From Glycomyces sp035765105 (GTDB lineage Bacteria > Actinomycetota > Actinomycetes > Mycobacteriales > Micromonosporaceae): DNA of 64,000 nucleotides. Location of the stretch: the NCBI GenBank assembly GCA_035765105.1, contig DASTYG010000048.1, forward strand, positions 1-64,000. Direction: 5' to 3'. The notes below the pieces were generated by a model, which ran no database searches, was not told the origin of the DNA, and saw only the letters and a list, made by a program, of their open reading frames with translations. The translations under genes were made by a program, and so were the position numbers. Of this stretch, positions 1 through 8,031 are shown one piece after another (position 1 is the stretch's first letter; every line of letters begins with the position of its first letter).

Positions 1-31
1 GGGGGCCGCAAGCCGCGGCTCGCCGGGTGTG

Positions 32-412
32 TCAGGACCAGACGACTCCCCGGTTGCGGCACAGGCAGAAGGGGTGCCCGACGGGGTCGGTGTAGACCTG
101 CCAGCCGTACCCCTCGGGGTCGATGAAGTCCTGCTGGTGCGTCGCGCCGAGCGCGACGACGCGGCGCCGTTCGGGTTCGAACTCGTCCACTTCGAAATCG
201 ACGTGGTACTGCTTGGGGTGCTCGGCGCTCGGCCAGGTCGGGGGACGGTAGTCCTCCACCCGCTGGAAGGCCAGCTCGACCTCGCCGAAGTCGATCCCGG
301 CCCACCGGTCGTCGCTGGTGGCGGTCAGCTCGCGGCCCGCGACTTCGGCGTAGAACGCCGCCAGCCTCATGGGGTCGGGGCAGTCGATGATGAAATCGGT
401 GAGTTTCAGCAT
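32..412 (-). CDS. VOC (glyoxalase-like) family protein
   Basis: 126-aa protein with the pattern of a single vicinal-oxygen-chelate module pair: an N-terminal stretch LTDFIIDCPDPMRLAAFYAE, where the first strand is followed by a helix ending in the usual AxFYxxxxG, and a C-terminal half ending in FIDPEGYGWQVYTDPVGHPF, the typical DPxGxxxxxxDPxGNPFCLC closure of glyoxalase-like proteins in actinobacteria. The length is normal for the small cytoplasmic members of this family. The substrate cannot be told from sequence; many homologues lack a known enzyme activity. It lies last in a minus-strand run, about 90 bases after an acetyltransferase gene, and may be separately transcribed. Confidence 0.85.
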   Translation of the reverse strand: MLKLTDFIIDCPDPMRLAAFYAEVAGRELTATSDDRWAGIDFGEVELAFQRVEDYRPPTWPSAEHPKQYHVDFEVDEFEPERRRVVALGATHQQDFIDPEGYGWQVYTDPVGHPFCLCRNRGVVWS

Positions 413-505
413 CGCCCGATCCTGTCACGGCACGGCCCGCGGCAGGAACCCTTTTTCGGACCGCGCGCACGGGCGGCCCGCGGAGAGAAGGGGCCTGCGC
501 TCCGC

Positions 506-1372
506 TCAGGCGTCCCGGTGCAGGTCCCGGACCTCGGGACGCGGCTCGAAACCGGCCGAGGCGTAGGCGGCCACCGCGATCACATTGGAGCTCGGCGTGC
601 AGACGACCGCGCTCGACGAGCCCAGCTCCCGGAGCATGGCCGCGGCGGCGACGATGACCGCCTTGCCGTGGCCCCGGCCGCGGTGCGCCGGGTCGGCGCC
701 CACCGGTTCGAGCAGTCCGGGCTTGCCCCGGCCCGCCGACCACACCGTCGCCGCCGCCACCGCCGCGCCCGCATCGTCGTACGCGATCAGGCAGCGGGCG
801 TCGGCGTACTGCGGTCCGGACGCCATGTCGCGCCAGCGCTCGTCCGTGAACGTCGACCCGCCGAACGCCGCCCGCTGTACGGCGGTCCGCTCGCTCGCCC
901 GCTCCGGCCCGGCCACCTCGATCCGCACGCCCGGGTCGGGCACCGGCTCGGCGAGGTCGCGGCGCAGCGGCGTCCACGGCTCCTCATGGCGCCAGCCGCG
1001 TTCGGGCAGCAGCTCGTGGAGCAGCGCGCCCTTCGGCGCCTCGATGTCCGCCTCGCCCGCGGGCAGCACGCCGTGCCCCGGGTCGGCTATGGTCGCGGCC
1101 AGCCGCTGCCCCAGTTCGTCGTCGCGCATCGCGTCCGGTGCGATGGTCATCCGCAGCAGCCGTGGGCCGTCCAGGAGTCCGACGGCGAGTATCCGCCCGT
1201 CCCGGCTCCACGTGCGGACCGCCGAGGCCGTCGTCTTGGCGCCGAACCGCCAGAACCAGCCCAGGTCGCCCGGGTGCAGCTGCATCGGCGCCCCCTCGCG
1301 CTGCCATTCCCGCAGCGCGTCCAGGGCCTCGTTCAGCTCGTCGATCCTCGGCGTGCGCAACACGATGGTCAT
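506..1372 (-). CDS. GNAT family N-acetyltransferase (288 aa)
   Basis: The C-terminal half holds a GNAT core: the acetyl-CoA loop appears as DPAHRGRGHGKAVI (R-x-x-G-x-G/A motif A), preceded by the strand GLLEPVGAD and followed by the helix and the strand VAAYASAGFEP, typical of motif B. The N-terminal about 130 residues look like a second, degenerate GNAT-type half, giving a two-lobed protein. The ATG at 1372 is chosen because the coding pattern begins at MTIVLRTPR; longer readings upstream run into the next gene's territory and are arginine-rich shadow sequence. The acetyl acceptor is unknown. About 150 bases separate it from the preceding acetyltransferase gene on the same strand. Confidence 0.8.
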   Translation of the reverse strand: MTIVLRTPRIDELNEALDALREWQREGAPMQLHPGDLGWFWRFGAKTTASAVRTWSRDGRILAVGLLDGPRLLRMTIAPDAMRDDELGQRLAATIADPGHGVLPAGEADIEAPKGALLHELLPERGWRHEEPWTPLRRDLAEPVPDPGVRIEVAGPERASERTAVQRAAFGGSTFTDERWRDMASGPQYADARCLIAYDDAGAAVAAATVWSAGRGKPGLLEPVGADPAHRGRGHGKAVIVAAAAMLRELGSSSAVVCTPSSNVIAVAAYASAGFEPRPEVRDLHRDA

Positions 1373-1521
1373 ACCGACGATCACACCCCACCGGTTCGCC
1401 GGGCACAACCGGTTTTCAGGGGCCGGTGCGGCGGTACGGCACGGGCAGGCACCGCCTTCGTGGCGTGCCGCCGCGCGGGCCGCCAAGCCGCGATAGCGGC
1501 ACCCGAGGCGGCCCTTCCCGC

Positions 1522-1989
1522 TCAGGCGTTGCGGCGGTAATGGACGTCGGGCAGGCGCTCCTCGTTGTCGCCGCCGTCCCCGCGTCCGGCGACGGTGAAG
1601 CCGTGGCGCTCGTAGAAGCGCGCGGCCGCCTCGTTCCGCTCGAACACCCGCAGGTCCCGCGCTCCGGCCTCCATCGCCCTGCCGAGCAGCGCAGAGCCGA
1701 TCCCCGCGCCCTGACGCCCGGGGGCGACATAGAGGTGGTCGAGCCACGTCCCGTTCAGCGCCGCGAAGCCGACGACGCGCTCGTCGGCCTCCGCGACCCA
1801 CACCTCGCATTCGGCGAGCACCACGTGCGCGATCCACGCCCGCGTCTGCTCGTCCGAGTGCAGCCGCGGCAGGTAGTCCATGCCCGCGCGCGCCGTGAGG
1901 AAGACGTCGCCGATGCCCGCCGCGTCTGCGCGCTCGGCCCGCCGAAGCGTGTGCCGGGCGAGCCTGTCCGGCCGCCGCGTCTCGTTCAC
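1522..1989 (-). CDS. GNAT family N-acetyltransferase (155 aa)
   Basis: Single-domain GNAT of ordinary length. Acetyl-CoA binding motif A is VAPGRQGAGIGSALL (Q/R-x-x-G-x-G/A), preceded by the strand LDHLYV and followed by the helix and LRVFERNEAAARFYERHGF, the classic motif B in which Tyr of ARFYERHGF is the usual general acid. Start is GTG, four bases after the stop of the NADAR gene, so the two are probably co-translated. The substrate is unknown; such small GNATs act on amino groups of metabolites, antibiotics or protein termini. Confidence 0.85.
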   Translation of the reverse strand: MNETRRPDRLARHTLRRAERADAAGIGDVFLTARAGMDYLPRLHSDEQTRAWIAHVVLAECEVWVAEADERVVGFAALNGTWLDHLYVAPGRQGAGIGSALLGRAMEAGARDLRVFERNEAAARFYERHGFTVAGRGDGGDNEERLPDVHYRRNA

Positions 1990-1993
1990 GCTC

Positions 1994-2563
1994 TCAGCCC
2001 GCCGTCTCGGCCAGCCGTTCGCGGGCGGCCATGAGCGCGAAGCCGAGCAGGTTCAGGCCCCGCCACGCCGCGGGCGAGTCCGCTCCCGGATCGCCGGCGC
2101 CGAGCCCGATGCCCCAGATCCGGTCCTTCGGGCTGGCCTCGACCAGGACCCGGTTCCGCGTCCCGAGCAGGAACCGCCGCAGTTCAGGGTGCTGTCCGAA
2201 CTTGGCGAGGTTCCCCCGCGTCACGATCGCGGACCGGCGGGCCTTCCAGACCTCGTCGTCGAAGCCCCGCACGCGGCGTCCCAGCCGTTGCGCCTCGGCG
2301 GGGTGCCCGGCCCGCAGGACCGCCTCGGCTGCGGCCCCGTCCCCGAACAGCCATGCCTTGTGCGCCATCATGTAGTGCTCGGCCGAGGCGAAGGCGTGCC
2401 CGTCCTCGTCGAACTCGCAGGGCCACCACTGGCTGAGGCACCCCGCCCCCACGCCGTCGGGGCCGGGGTCGTGCCGCCAGAAGTGCACGAACCGCAGCCG
2501 CGCGCCGGTGCGCTCGGCGGCGATCGCCTCGTCCACATTGCTTGGAAGTCCGTTCGCGAACAT
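1994..2563 (-). CDS. NADAR family protein (YbiA-like)
   Basis: 189 aa with the signature features of the NADAR/DUF1768 family: LSQWWPCEFDEDGHAFASAE (surface strand followed by the conserved E), AEHYMMAHKAWLFGD, a central KARRSAIVTRGNLAKFGQH and the C-terminal DRIWGIGLGAGDPGA ending in WRGLNLLGFALM. Known members include YbiA, an N-glycosidase acting on early riboflavin pathway intermediates, and enzymes removing ADP-ribose from guanine bases; both roles concern damage or modification repair. Which applies here cannot be decided. It lies in a minus-strand gene run, 52 bases downstream of the glycosyltransferase-like gene and 4 bases upstream of a GNAT gene. Confidence 0.88.
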   Translation of the reverse strand: MFANGLPSNVDEAIAAERTGARLRFVHFWRHDPGPDGVGAGCLSQWWPCEFDEDGHAFASAEHYMMAHKAWLFGDGAAAEAVLRAGHPAEAQRLGRRVRGFDDEVWKARRSAIVTRGNLAKFGQHPELRRFLLGTRNRVLVEASPKDRIWGIGLGAGDPGADSPAAWRGLNLLGFALMAARERLAETAG

Positions 2564-2615
2564 CGCATCACCCTGCCATACGGCCTCGGAGAGGGCAATG
2601 CGATTGCCGTTCGCG

Positions 2616-3716
2616 TCAGTCGCCGTGCGGGTCGGCGTACCAGTCCGCGCCGGGCCGTTCGACGTCGGCCGCGGCGCCGCGCCGGAAGGCCGCCGCGGCG
2701 AGGTGGCCCGCGGCGGGGCTCAGCGCGTCGAGGGCGCGCGCCGACAGGAACCGCCGGAACGCGCCCGGCAGCGCGGTCGCGAACGCGGCCTCGGCGAACG
2801 GGCCCGGCTCCCCGTCGACCGGCTCGGGCTGCACCAGGCCGAGACCGAAGTAGGCCGTCCAGAGCTCGAAGAGGGTCACCTCGTTGACCGTCGCGGGCAG
2901 TTCGGGGCCGGCGTCGCCGAGGTCGGAGGCGAACGCCTCGGTGAGGTCGGCCTTGCGCAGCCCCTCGGGCAGGGCGGTGTCCACCGGCGCTCCCACCCAC
3001 GTGTAGTCCTCGTGCAGCGGACCGCAGTAGCACCATTCGGCGAAGACCCGCATCCAGGAGACGTACGGCAGCCGTTCGAGTTCCGTCCCGGCGACGGGCG
3101 TGCCGAAGTCGGCCGCACCGGGATCGGCGGCGCAGGCCGAGCCGCGGCGGCCCTGGAAGCCGTTCGCGGTCAGGCTCGGCCGGTCGTCGTGCTCGAGCAG
3201 GTTCGGGACGGTGACCGCGTTGGCGATGCCGCTGCCGCGCAGGAACCGCACGAGCACGTGGTCGTCGGGTTCGCCGGTGTCGTCGAGCCCGGCGAACGCC
3301 TCGGCCGCCGCGCGCGGCATGACCAGGCCCTGCGACGGGGTGTACAGGTCGACCGCGCGCGCCCATCCCCAGCCCTGCCAGGCCGCGGCGCGCACCAGGA
3401 ACGCGCTTCGCGAACCCCATTCGCAGAACAGGCTGACGGCGTCCTCGGGCCGGGCCGCCACGGCACGGCGCACCTGCGCGGCGAAGTTCTCGCAGGGGAT
3501 GACGTCGTCCTGGAGCACCAGGTGGTGCGTGGCCCCGGCGGCGACCTTCCCCCAGGCGCGCAGCGCGTTCCCGACGTTGCCGGTGCCCGGCGCCGAGCGG
3601 TCGACCACGACCACCGGTTCGAGCTCGGGCAGCGAGGCGGCCAGCGCCTCGGCCTCCGCGGCTCTCGCCGGGTGGGTCATGATCGCGGTGGACAGGCGTA
3701 CCTCGTCGGCGTTCAA
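2616..3716 (-). CDS. Glycosyltransferase-like protein, specificity unknown
   Basis: About 366 aa, soluble. The N-terminal third resembles a GT-A type nucleotide-sugar fold: TAIMTHPARAAEAEALAASL, a strand EPVVVVDRSA, then HLVLQDDVIPC, where QDD is placed like the metal-binding DxD of such enzymes. The rest (roughly residues 200-366) is not a family I recognise. The TTG at 3716 is favoured because a GGGGAG ribosome site sits just before it; an in-frame TTG at 3743 is the alternative. It follows the MFS gene by about 37 bases and probably belongs to the trpE-led operon. A non-catalytic role or a different nucleotidyl transfer cannot be excluded. Confidence 0.55.
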   Translation of the reverse strand: MNADEVRLSTAIMTHPARAAEAEALAASLPELEPVVVVDRSAPGTGNVGNALRAWGKVAAGATHHLVLQDDVIPCENFAAQVRRAVAARPEDAVSLFCEWGSRSAFLVRAAAWQGWGWARAVDLYTPSQGLVMPRAAAEAFAGLDDTGEPDDHVLVRFLRGSGIANAVTVPNLLEHDDRPSLTANGFQGRRGSACAADPGAADFGTPVAGTELERLPYVSWMRVFAEWCYCGPLHEDYTWVGAPVDTALPEGLRKADLTEAFASDLGDAGPELPATVNEVTLFELWTAYFGLGLVQPEPVDGEPGPFAEAAFATALPGAFRRFLSARALDALSPAAGHLAAAAFRRGAAADVERPGADWYADPHGD

Positions 3717-3753
3717 GCGTCTCCCCTTCCGTTGCGGCGCCAAGCGGCCTCCA

Positions 3754-4974
3754 TCATGCGGCGGGCTCCTCCAAGGCGAGCGCGCGCGGTGCGCGCAAAG
3801 CGATCACGAGGCTCGCGAACGCGAACACCGCGAGCGCGGCCAGCGCCCACCGGGGGCCGATCACGTCGGTGAGCCAGCCGCACAGCAGCGTCCCCAGCGG
3901 CACCGACCCCCACACGATCATGCGGCCCACCGCGTTGACGCGCCCCTGGAGGCGCAGCGGCGTCGCCGCCTGCCGCACCGAGATGCCCACCACCAGGAAG
4001 CACGTGTGGACGGTGTTCCACAGCAGCACCGCCACCAGCGCCACCGTCCATGAGGGAGCAGCGGCGTACGCCAGCAGCAGCGCCAGCTCGATGCCGATCA
4101 TCCACTGCGCCGCCGCGATCGGCGGCGCGGTCTTGAACCGGCGGGCCGCGATCGCCCCCAGCAGCGCGCCCGTGCCCGAGGCCGCGATGATCCACGCGAG
4201 CCGGTAGTCGTCGGTCGCCAGGCCGAGCGCGCGGGAGGCGAAGACCACGAGCATGCCGTAGACGGCCCCGGCGCTGATGCCGACGCCGACGTTGACGGTC
4301 GTGTACACCCGCAGCAGCCGATGCGAGGCGATGTACCGGATGCCGGCCCAGACGGCGCCGCGCTCGGGCGGCCCGGCCGGTCCGGTCCCGCCCGGCGGCC
4401 GGATGAGGGCGATGAGGAGCGCCGAGACCAGGTAGCAGCCGGCCAGGACCGCGAACGTCGGCCCCAGCTCCAGCAGGTCGAGCAGGAAGAACCCGACCGG
4501 CGCCGCCACGGCGGTGAGCACCGTCGTGGCCATCCACAGGTAGCTGTTGGCGCGGAAGACGCCGTCGCCCCCGGCCAGCACGGGGACCAGCGCCGCGCTG
4601 GCGACGTCGAACCACACGTACGCGGTGGCCGAGGCGAAGCCGATGAGGCACAGCACCGCCGGGCCGACGCCGACCGTGTACGCCAGGAGCGGCACGAGCA
4701 GCAGCACCGCGGCGTTGGCCACCTCCATCCACGCCATGACCCGCACCGGGGACGAGCGGTCGACGCTCGCGCCCGCGGCGAGCCCGAACAGCAGGAACGG
4801 CAGCACGTTCGCCGCCGAGGCGAGCGCCGTGAGCAGGGGCGACCCGCTCGCCTCGTAGACGTACAGGGGCAGCAGCACCCACGAGGTCGCATAGGCCACC
4901 GTGGAGGCGAACTTGCTGCCGACGAGCAGGCCCAGACCGGAGTCGCGGGCCTGCTCGGTGTCGGTGGCGGCCAC
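3754..4974 (-). CDS. MFS transporter (exporter-type)
   Basis: 406 aa with about 12 predicted membrane helices, e.g. VLPLLLFGLAAGASVDRSSP (helix 2 leading into the loop 2-3 motif, here with DRSSPVRVM), and the repeated half after the central loop at about residues 195-215 (PPGGTGPAGPPERGAVWAG). Proteins of this group in actinomycetes mostly export drugs or natural products by proton antiport. Start is GTG, one base after the stop of the flavin reductase gene, so translation is probably coupled. Being in one run with trpE and trpG, it may export an anthranilate-derived compound; that is inference. Confidence 0.85.
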   Translation of the reverse strand: MAATDTEQARDSGLGLLVGSKFASTVAYATSWVLLPLYVYEASGSPLLTALASAANVLPFLLFGLAAGASVDRSSPVRVMAWMEVANAAVLLLVPLLAYTVGVGPAVLCLIGFASATAYVWFDVASAALVPVLAGGDGVFRANSYLWMATTVLTAVAAPVGFFLLDLLELGPTFAVLAGCYLVSALLIALIRPPGGTGPAGPPERGAVWAGIRYIASHRLLRVYTTVNVGVGISAGAVYGMLVVFASRALGLATDDYRLAWIIAASGTGALLGAIAARRFKTAPPIAAAQWMIGIELALLLAYAAAPSWTVALVAVLLWNTVHTCFLVVGISVRQAATPLRLQGRVNAVGRMIVWGSVPLGTLLCGWLTDVIGPRWALAALAVFAFASLVIALRAPRALALEEPAA

Positions 4975-4975
4975 C

Positions 4976-5599
4976 TCAGCCCGTCCTTCCCACGCGCTTC
5001 TCGGCGCCCCTGGGCCGCGGCAGGTCGACCCCGGCCCCGGCCAGGGTCAGGCCCACGTCGATGACGCGGTCCACGGTGCGGTGCAGCGCGTCCAATCCCT
5101 CCACATCGGAGGATATGCCCTGTTCGCCTCCGGAGTAGACGGTCACCGGGAAGCCGCTGCCGACGACGATGAAGCGGTTGAGCAGCAGGTTGTGCAGCAG
5201 CTGCGCGTGCACGTCGAGGTGCCCGTAGCGGCGGCCGACGACGACCGCGGCGCCGATCGTGTTCGTCAGCGGCCGGTCGAACCGCAGGAAGCCCACGCCT
5301 GCCCGCTCGATGAACGTCTGCATCAGCGAGGAGAGCCCGAAGCCGTGCACCGGCGCGGCGAGGAAGACCGCGTCGGCCTCGACCATGGCCGCGACGATCT
5401 CGCCGACGTCGTCCTCGACCGGGCACGGGTCGGGGCGGGAGTTGCACCGCCCGCAGGCGCACGCCGTCACGCGGTGCTCGGCGAGGTGGACCTCCCGGGC
5501 CTCGCAGCCGCGGCTGCGCGCGTGGGAGAGGATCTCCTGCACGGCGAGCCAGGTGGAGCCCCTGGCCCGCTCGGAGCCGTTGATGGCGAGGATCTTCAT
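4976..5599 (-). CDS. NAD(P)H-dependent FMN reductase / flavodoxin-fold protein
   Basis: 207 aa. The N-terminus MKILAINGSERARGSTW is the phosphate-binding loop (GSxRxxGxT) of FMN-dependent reductases; a cysteine group CACGRCNSRPDPCPVEDD at about residues 48-65 matches the metal/cluster-like loop common in the NADPH-dependent FMN reductase and iron-sulfur flavoprotein families, and APVHGFGLSSLMQTFIERAG is the FMN isoalloxazine-contact loop (AxPxYxxxxxxxxKxFxDR type). It would reduce FMN or a bound quinone/aromatic substrate. Its ATG overlaps the trpG stop by 4 bases (ATGA), showing translational coupling with the chorismate-using enzymes upstream. Confidence 0.85.
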   Translation of the reverse strand: MKILAINGSERARGSTWLAVQEILSHARSRGCEAREVHLAEHRVTACACGRCNSRPDPCPVEDDVGEIVAAMVEADAVFLAAPVHGFGLSSLMQTFIERAGVGFLRFDRPLTNTIGAAVVVGRRYGHLDVHAQLLHNLLLNRFIVVGSGFPVTVYSGGEQGISSDVEGLDALHRTVDRVIDVGLTLAGAGVDLPRPRGAEKRVGRTG

Positions 5600-6192
5600 C
5601 GCCCCGCCCCCGCGCGGGCCGCCTCGACGGCGGCGGCGAAGTTGCCGAACAGCGCCATCCCGGCCTCGGTGAGGATCGACTCGGGATGGAACTGGACGCC
5701 TTCGACCAGGTGGTGCCGGTGCCGCAGCCCCATGACGTACCCGTCGTCGACCGAGCGCGCGGTCACCTCGAGCGAGTCGGGGAGCGTCGGCTCCTCCACG
5801 ATCAGCGAGTGGTACCTGGTGGCGTTGAACTCGTCGGGCGCTCCGGCGAAGACGCCGCGTCCATCGTGGTCGATGCGGCTGGTCTTGCCGTGCATCAGGT
5901 GCCGCGCCTGGCGCACGCGGGCGCCGAAGGCGACGCCGATGGCCTGGTGGCCGAGGCAGACGCCGAGGACCGGTTTGACGCCCGCGAGGCCGCGCACCAT
6001 CTCGACATGGCCGGAGTCCTCGGGGGTGCCGGGACCGGGGCCCAGCAGGACGAAGTCGCCCTCGTGCGCGAGGGCGTCGGCCGGCTCGATCTCGCCGGAG
6101 CGGATGACGTCGGTGTCGATGTCGAGGACGCGGAGGTACTGGTAGATGATGTGCGCGAAACTGTCGTAGGCGTCGATGAGCAGTGCTTTCAT
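5596..6192 (-). CDS. trpG: Anthranilate synthase component II (glutamine amidotransferase)
   Basis: 198 aa, class I glutamine amidotransferase supplying ammonia to the chorismate-binding subunit. Seen: the oxyanion strand GPGPGTPEDSG (51-61), the nucleophile elbow GVCLGHQ with Cys79, and the catalytic His169/Glu171 in FHPES. Length is right for TrpG/PabA. The ATG at 6192 overlaps the trpE stop by 4 bases, so the two subunits are made in equal amounts. A PabA role cannot be excluded from this subunit alone, but the partner carries the anthranilate-synthase signature. No other trp biosynthesis gene lies in the window. Confidence 0.9.
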   Translation of the reverse strand: MKALLIDAYDSFAHIIYQYLRVLDIDTDVIRSGEIEPADALAHEGDFVLLGPGPGTPEDSGHVEMVRGLAGVKPVLGVCLGHQAIGVAFGARVRQARHLMHGKTSRIDHDGRGVFAGAPDEFNATRYHSLIVEEPTLPDSLEVTARSVDDGYVMGLRHRHHLVEGVQFHPESILTEAGMALFGNFAAAVEAARAGAGR

Positions 6193-7733
6193 CGGTTGCC
6201 GCCCTTCTGTGAGAGTGCTGCCGTGGCCGCCGTGCCGGCGACGGCGTGGACCGAGGAACCGAGTTTGGCGAGGGTTTCCCGCCATTCGCCCTCTGGTGAG
6301 GAGTCGGCGACGACGCCCGCCGAGGCCCGGGCGGTGTAGGTGTCGCCGGAGGCGATCACGGTGCGGATGCTCAAGGCGAGGTTGGTGAACCCGCCGAAGC
6401 CGATGACGCCGAAGGCCCCGGCGTACATGCCGCGGCGGCTGGTCTCGGTGGCCTCGATGATCTCCATGGCGCGCAGTTTCGGCGCGCCGGTCATGGTCCC
6501 GGCGGGGAACGTCGCCCGTATCACGTCGTAGGCGTCGTAGCCCTCGGCGAGCGCGGCGGTGACCGTGGAGACGAGGTGGAGGACGTGGGAGTAGGACTCG
6601 ACGCTCATCAGATCGCCGACCTCGACCGTGCCGGGGTCGGCGATGCGGCCGAGGTCGTTGCGGCACAGGTCGACGAGCATGACGTGCTCGGCGATCTCCT
6701 TCTCGTCGCCGCGCAGCCGCTGGGCGTGCGCGGCGTCCTGCTCGGCGTCGGCGCCGCGCGGGATGGTCCCGGCGATGGGCCGCATGGTGAGCTCGCCGCC
6801 GTCGATGCGGACGTGGAGTTCGGGGCTGGCGCTCAGCAGCGTGAGGTCGTCGTAGGGCACGAAGCCCATGTACGGCGAGGGGTTGTTGGCGCGCATCCGG
6901 AGGTAGACCTCGAGGTCGGACCGCTTGCCGTGCATGCGGACCTCATGCCCGAGCTGCACCTGGTAGATGTCGCCGGCGCCGATGTGCCGCAGTGAGTTCT
7001 CGACGCGTTCGGCGTATGCGGCGGGCGCGATCGTCGTCTCGGGCTCGGTGTGCGCCAGCGGCGCGGCGGGGGTCTCGACCGGCGCGGGCGCTGCGGGGGA
7101 CGCCAGGGCCGCTTCGATCCGCCGGTGGACCGCGGCCGGGTCGACCTGGTCGTCCCGGTCCCATTCGGGGCAGTCCGCCACGGTCAGTTCGGCTTCGCCG
7201 TTCACCAGGTCGATCTCGATGACGGACCGGTAGATCCGGAAGACCGCGTCGGGGACGCGGCCGGTGGGCTCGATGATCCGCGGGAGGGTCTCGATGTAGG
7301 TGACCGCGTCGTAGCTGAGCAGGCTGACGAAGCCGAAGCCGAAGCGGCGGTCGGTGAGTCCGTCGACGTCGAAGCCGTGCTCGATGTGGCGGACGGCCTC
7401 CCACAGGTCGGCCCGCTCGTCGAGGCGGAAGCGCCGGTCGCGGTGCTCGTGCGCCCGCGCGAAACGCCGCATCCTCGCCTCGGCCCAGTCGCGCCAGCGC
7501 CGGTGCCCGTCGAGTTCGACGACCCCGTCGCGGACGACGACGTCGAGGACGGGGGTCGCGCCGACCACGGCGCGGGTCTTGTCGGCGGCCGGTCCGGCGA
7601 GCGATTCGAGGAGGAACACCTCCTGCTCGCCCTCGGAGTCGCGGAGCCGCAGAAAGGTCTCGAAGGGGTCGTCGGCACGGCAGGCGAAGCGGTGCAGGTC
7701 GACCCGGAGACGTTGAGGGGAAGCGCTGTTCAC
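6189..7733 (-). CDS. trpE: Anthranilate synthase component I
   Basis: 514 aa; converts chorismate and ammonia to anthranilate. Chorismate-binding enzyme features: PIAGTIPRG at about residues 318-326 (alanine as in anthranilate synthase; PabB has lysine at this place), HVMLVDLCRNDLGRI, and GAPKLRAMEIIEA at about 411. The N-terminal LLES (41-44) is the tryptophan feedback-binding motif of TrpE, so the enzyme is probably inhibited by tryptophan. The GTG start at 7733 is set by an AAAGGAA site about 7 bases upstream. It heads a coupled run with trpG, a flavin reductase and an MFS exporter rather than the usual trp genes, leaving primary or specialised metabolism open. Confidence 0.88.
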   Translation of the reverse strand: MNSASPQRLRVDLHRFACRADDPFETFLRLRDSEGEQEVFLLESLAGPAADKTRAVVGATPVLDVVVRDGVVELDGHRRWRDWAEARMRRFARAHEHRDRRFRLDERADLWEAVRHIEHGFDVDGLTDRRFGFGFVSLLSYDAVTYIETLPRIIEPTGRVPDAVFRIYRSVIEIDLVNGEAELTVADCPEWDRDDQVDPAAVHRRIEAALASPAAPAPVETPAAPLAHTEPETTIAPAAYAERVENSLRHIGAGDIYQVQLGHEVRMHGKRSDLEVYLRMRANNPSPYMGFVPYDDLTLLSASPELHVRIDGGELTMRPIAGTIPRGADAEQDAAHAQRLRGDEKEIAEHVMLVDLCRNDLGRIADPGTVEVGDLMSVESYSHVLHLVSTVTAALAEGYDAYDVIRATFPAGTMTGAPKLRAMEIIEATETSRRGMYAGAFGVIGFGGFTNLALSIRTVIASGDTYTARASAGVVADSSPEGEWRETLAKLGSSVHAVAGTAATAALSQKGGNR

Positions 7734-7853
7734 AGGGTTCCTTTCAGTGACGGCCGGGTCAGGTTAACACCGGCTACACCGATATTGCGGTAACGCTCCC
7801 ACGTTCGTGCGCGCTGCTGTGTCGAATGGTGCCCGCGTGCCTCATGTGATGAG

Positions 7854-7877
7854 TGTGGACGAACGAATTCGTCCACA
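7854..7877. promoter_or_regulatory. Perfect inverted repeat upstream of trpE
   Basis: TGTGGACGAA, 4-base spacer CGAA, TTCGTCCACA: 10-bp perfect arms about 120 bases upstream of the trpE start and about 150 bases beyond the stop of the gene at 8032. No T-tract follows in either direction, so an operator is more likely than a terminator. No tryptophan-rich leader peptide was seen between it and trpE. Confidence 0.45.
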
Positions 7878-7960
7878 GTGATCAGACTCAGGCCAGGTGG
7901 GCGCGCACTGGGAACCCAAGATCACAAATATGGTGACGGTGGACACTGCACTTGGAATGT

Positions 7961-7980
7961 GCGGGGCGCAAGGGCCCCGC
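7961..7980 (-). terminator. GC hairpin downstream of the 8032-8652 gene
   Basis: GCGGGGC, 6-base loop, GCCCCGC lies 52-71 bases past the stop of the minus-strand gene at 8032; a second 12-bp palindrome (CCCTCGCGAGGG, 8014-8025) is closer to the stop. No T-run follows. These could end transcripts in a Rho-assisted manner; weak evidence. Confidence 0.3.
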
Positions 7981-8031
7981 GGGAAGGGCGCCTGCGGGCG
8001 CGCGAACGAGGACCCCTCGCGAGGGTCGCGT

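Noticed and set aside
29..1540. 503-aa plus-strand open frame opposite the VOC and GNAT genes
   Set aside because: Arginine/proline-rich shadow frame of high-GC DNA; the minus-strand frames show recognisable domains.
6967..7793. 247-aa plus-strand frame opposite trpE
   Set aside because: Shadow of trpE in another frame; no motif or ribosome site.
7734..7860. Tryptophan attenuator leader upstream of trpE
   Set aside because: A 23-codon minus-strand ORF starting near 7845 has no Trp codon, and no terminator/antiterminator pair was seen.
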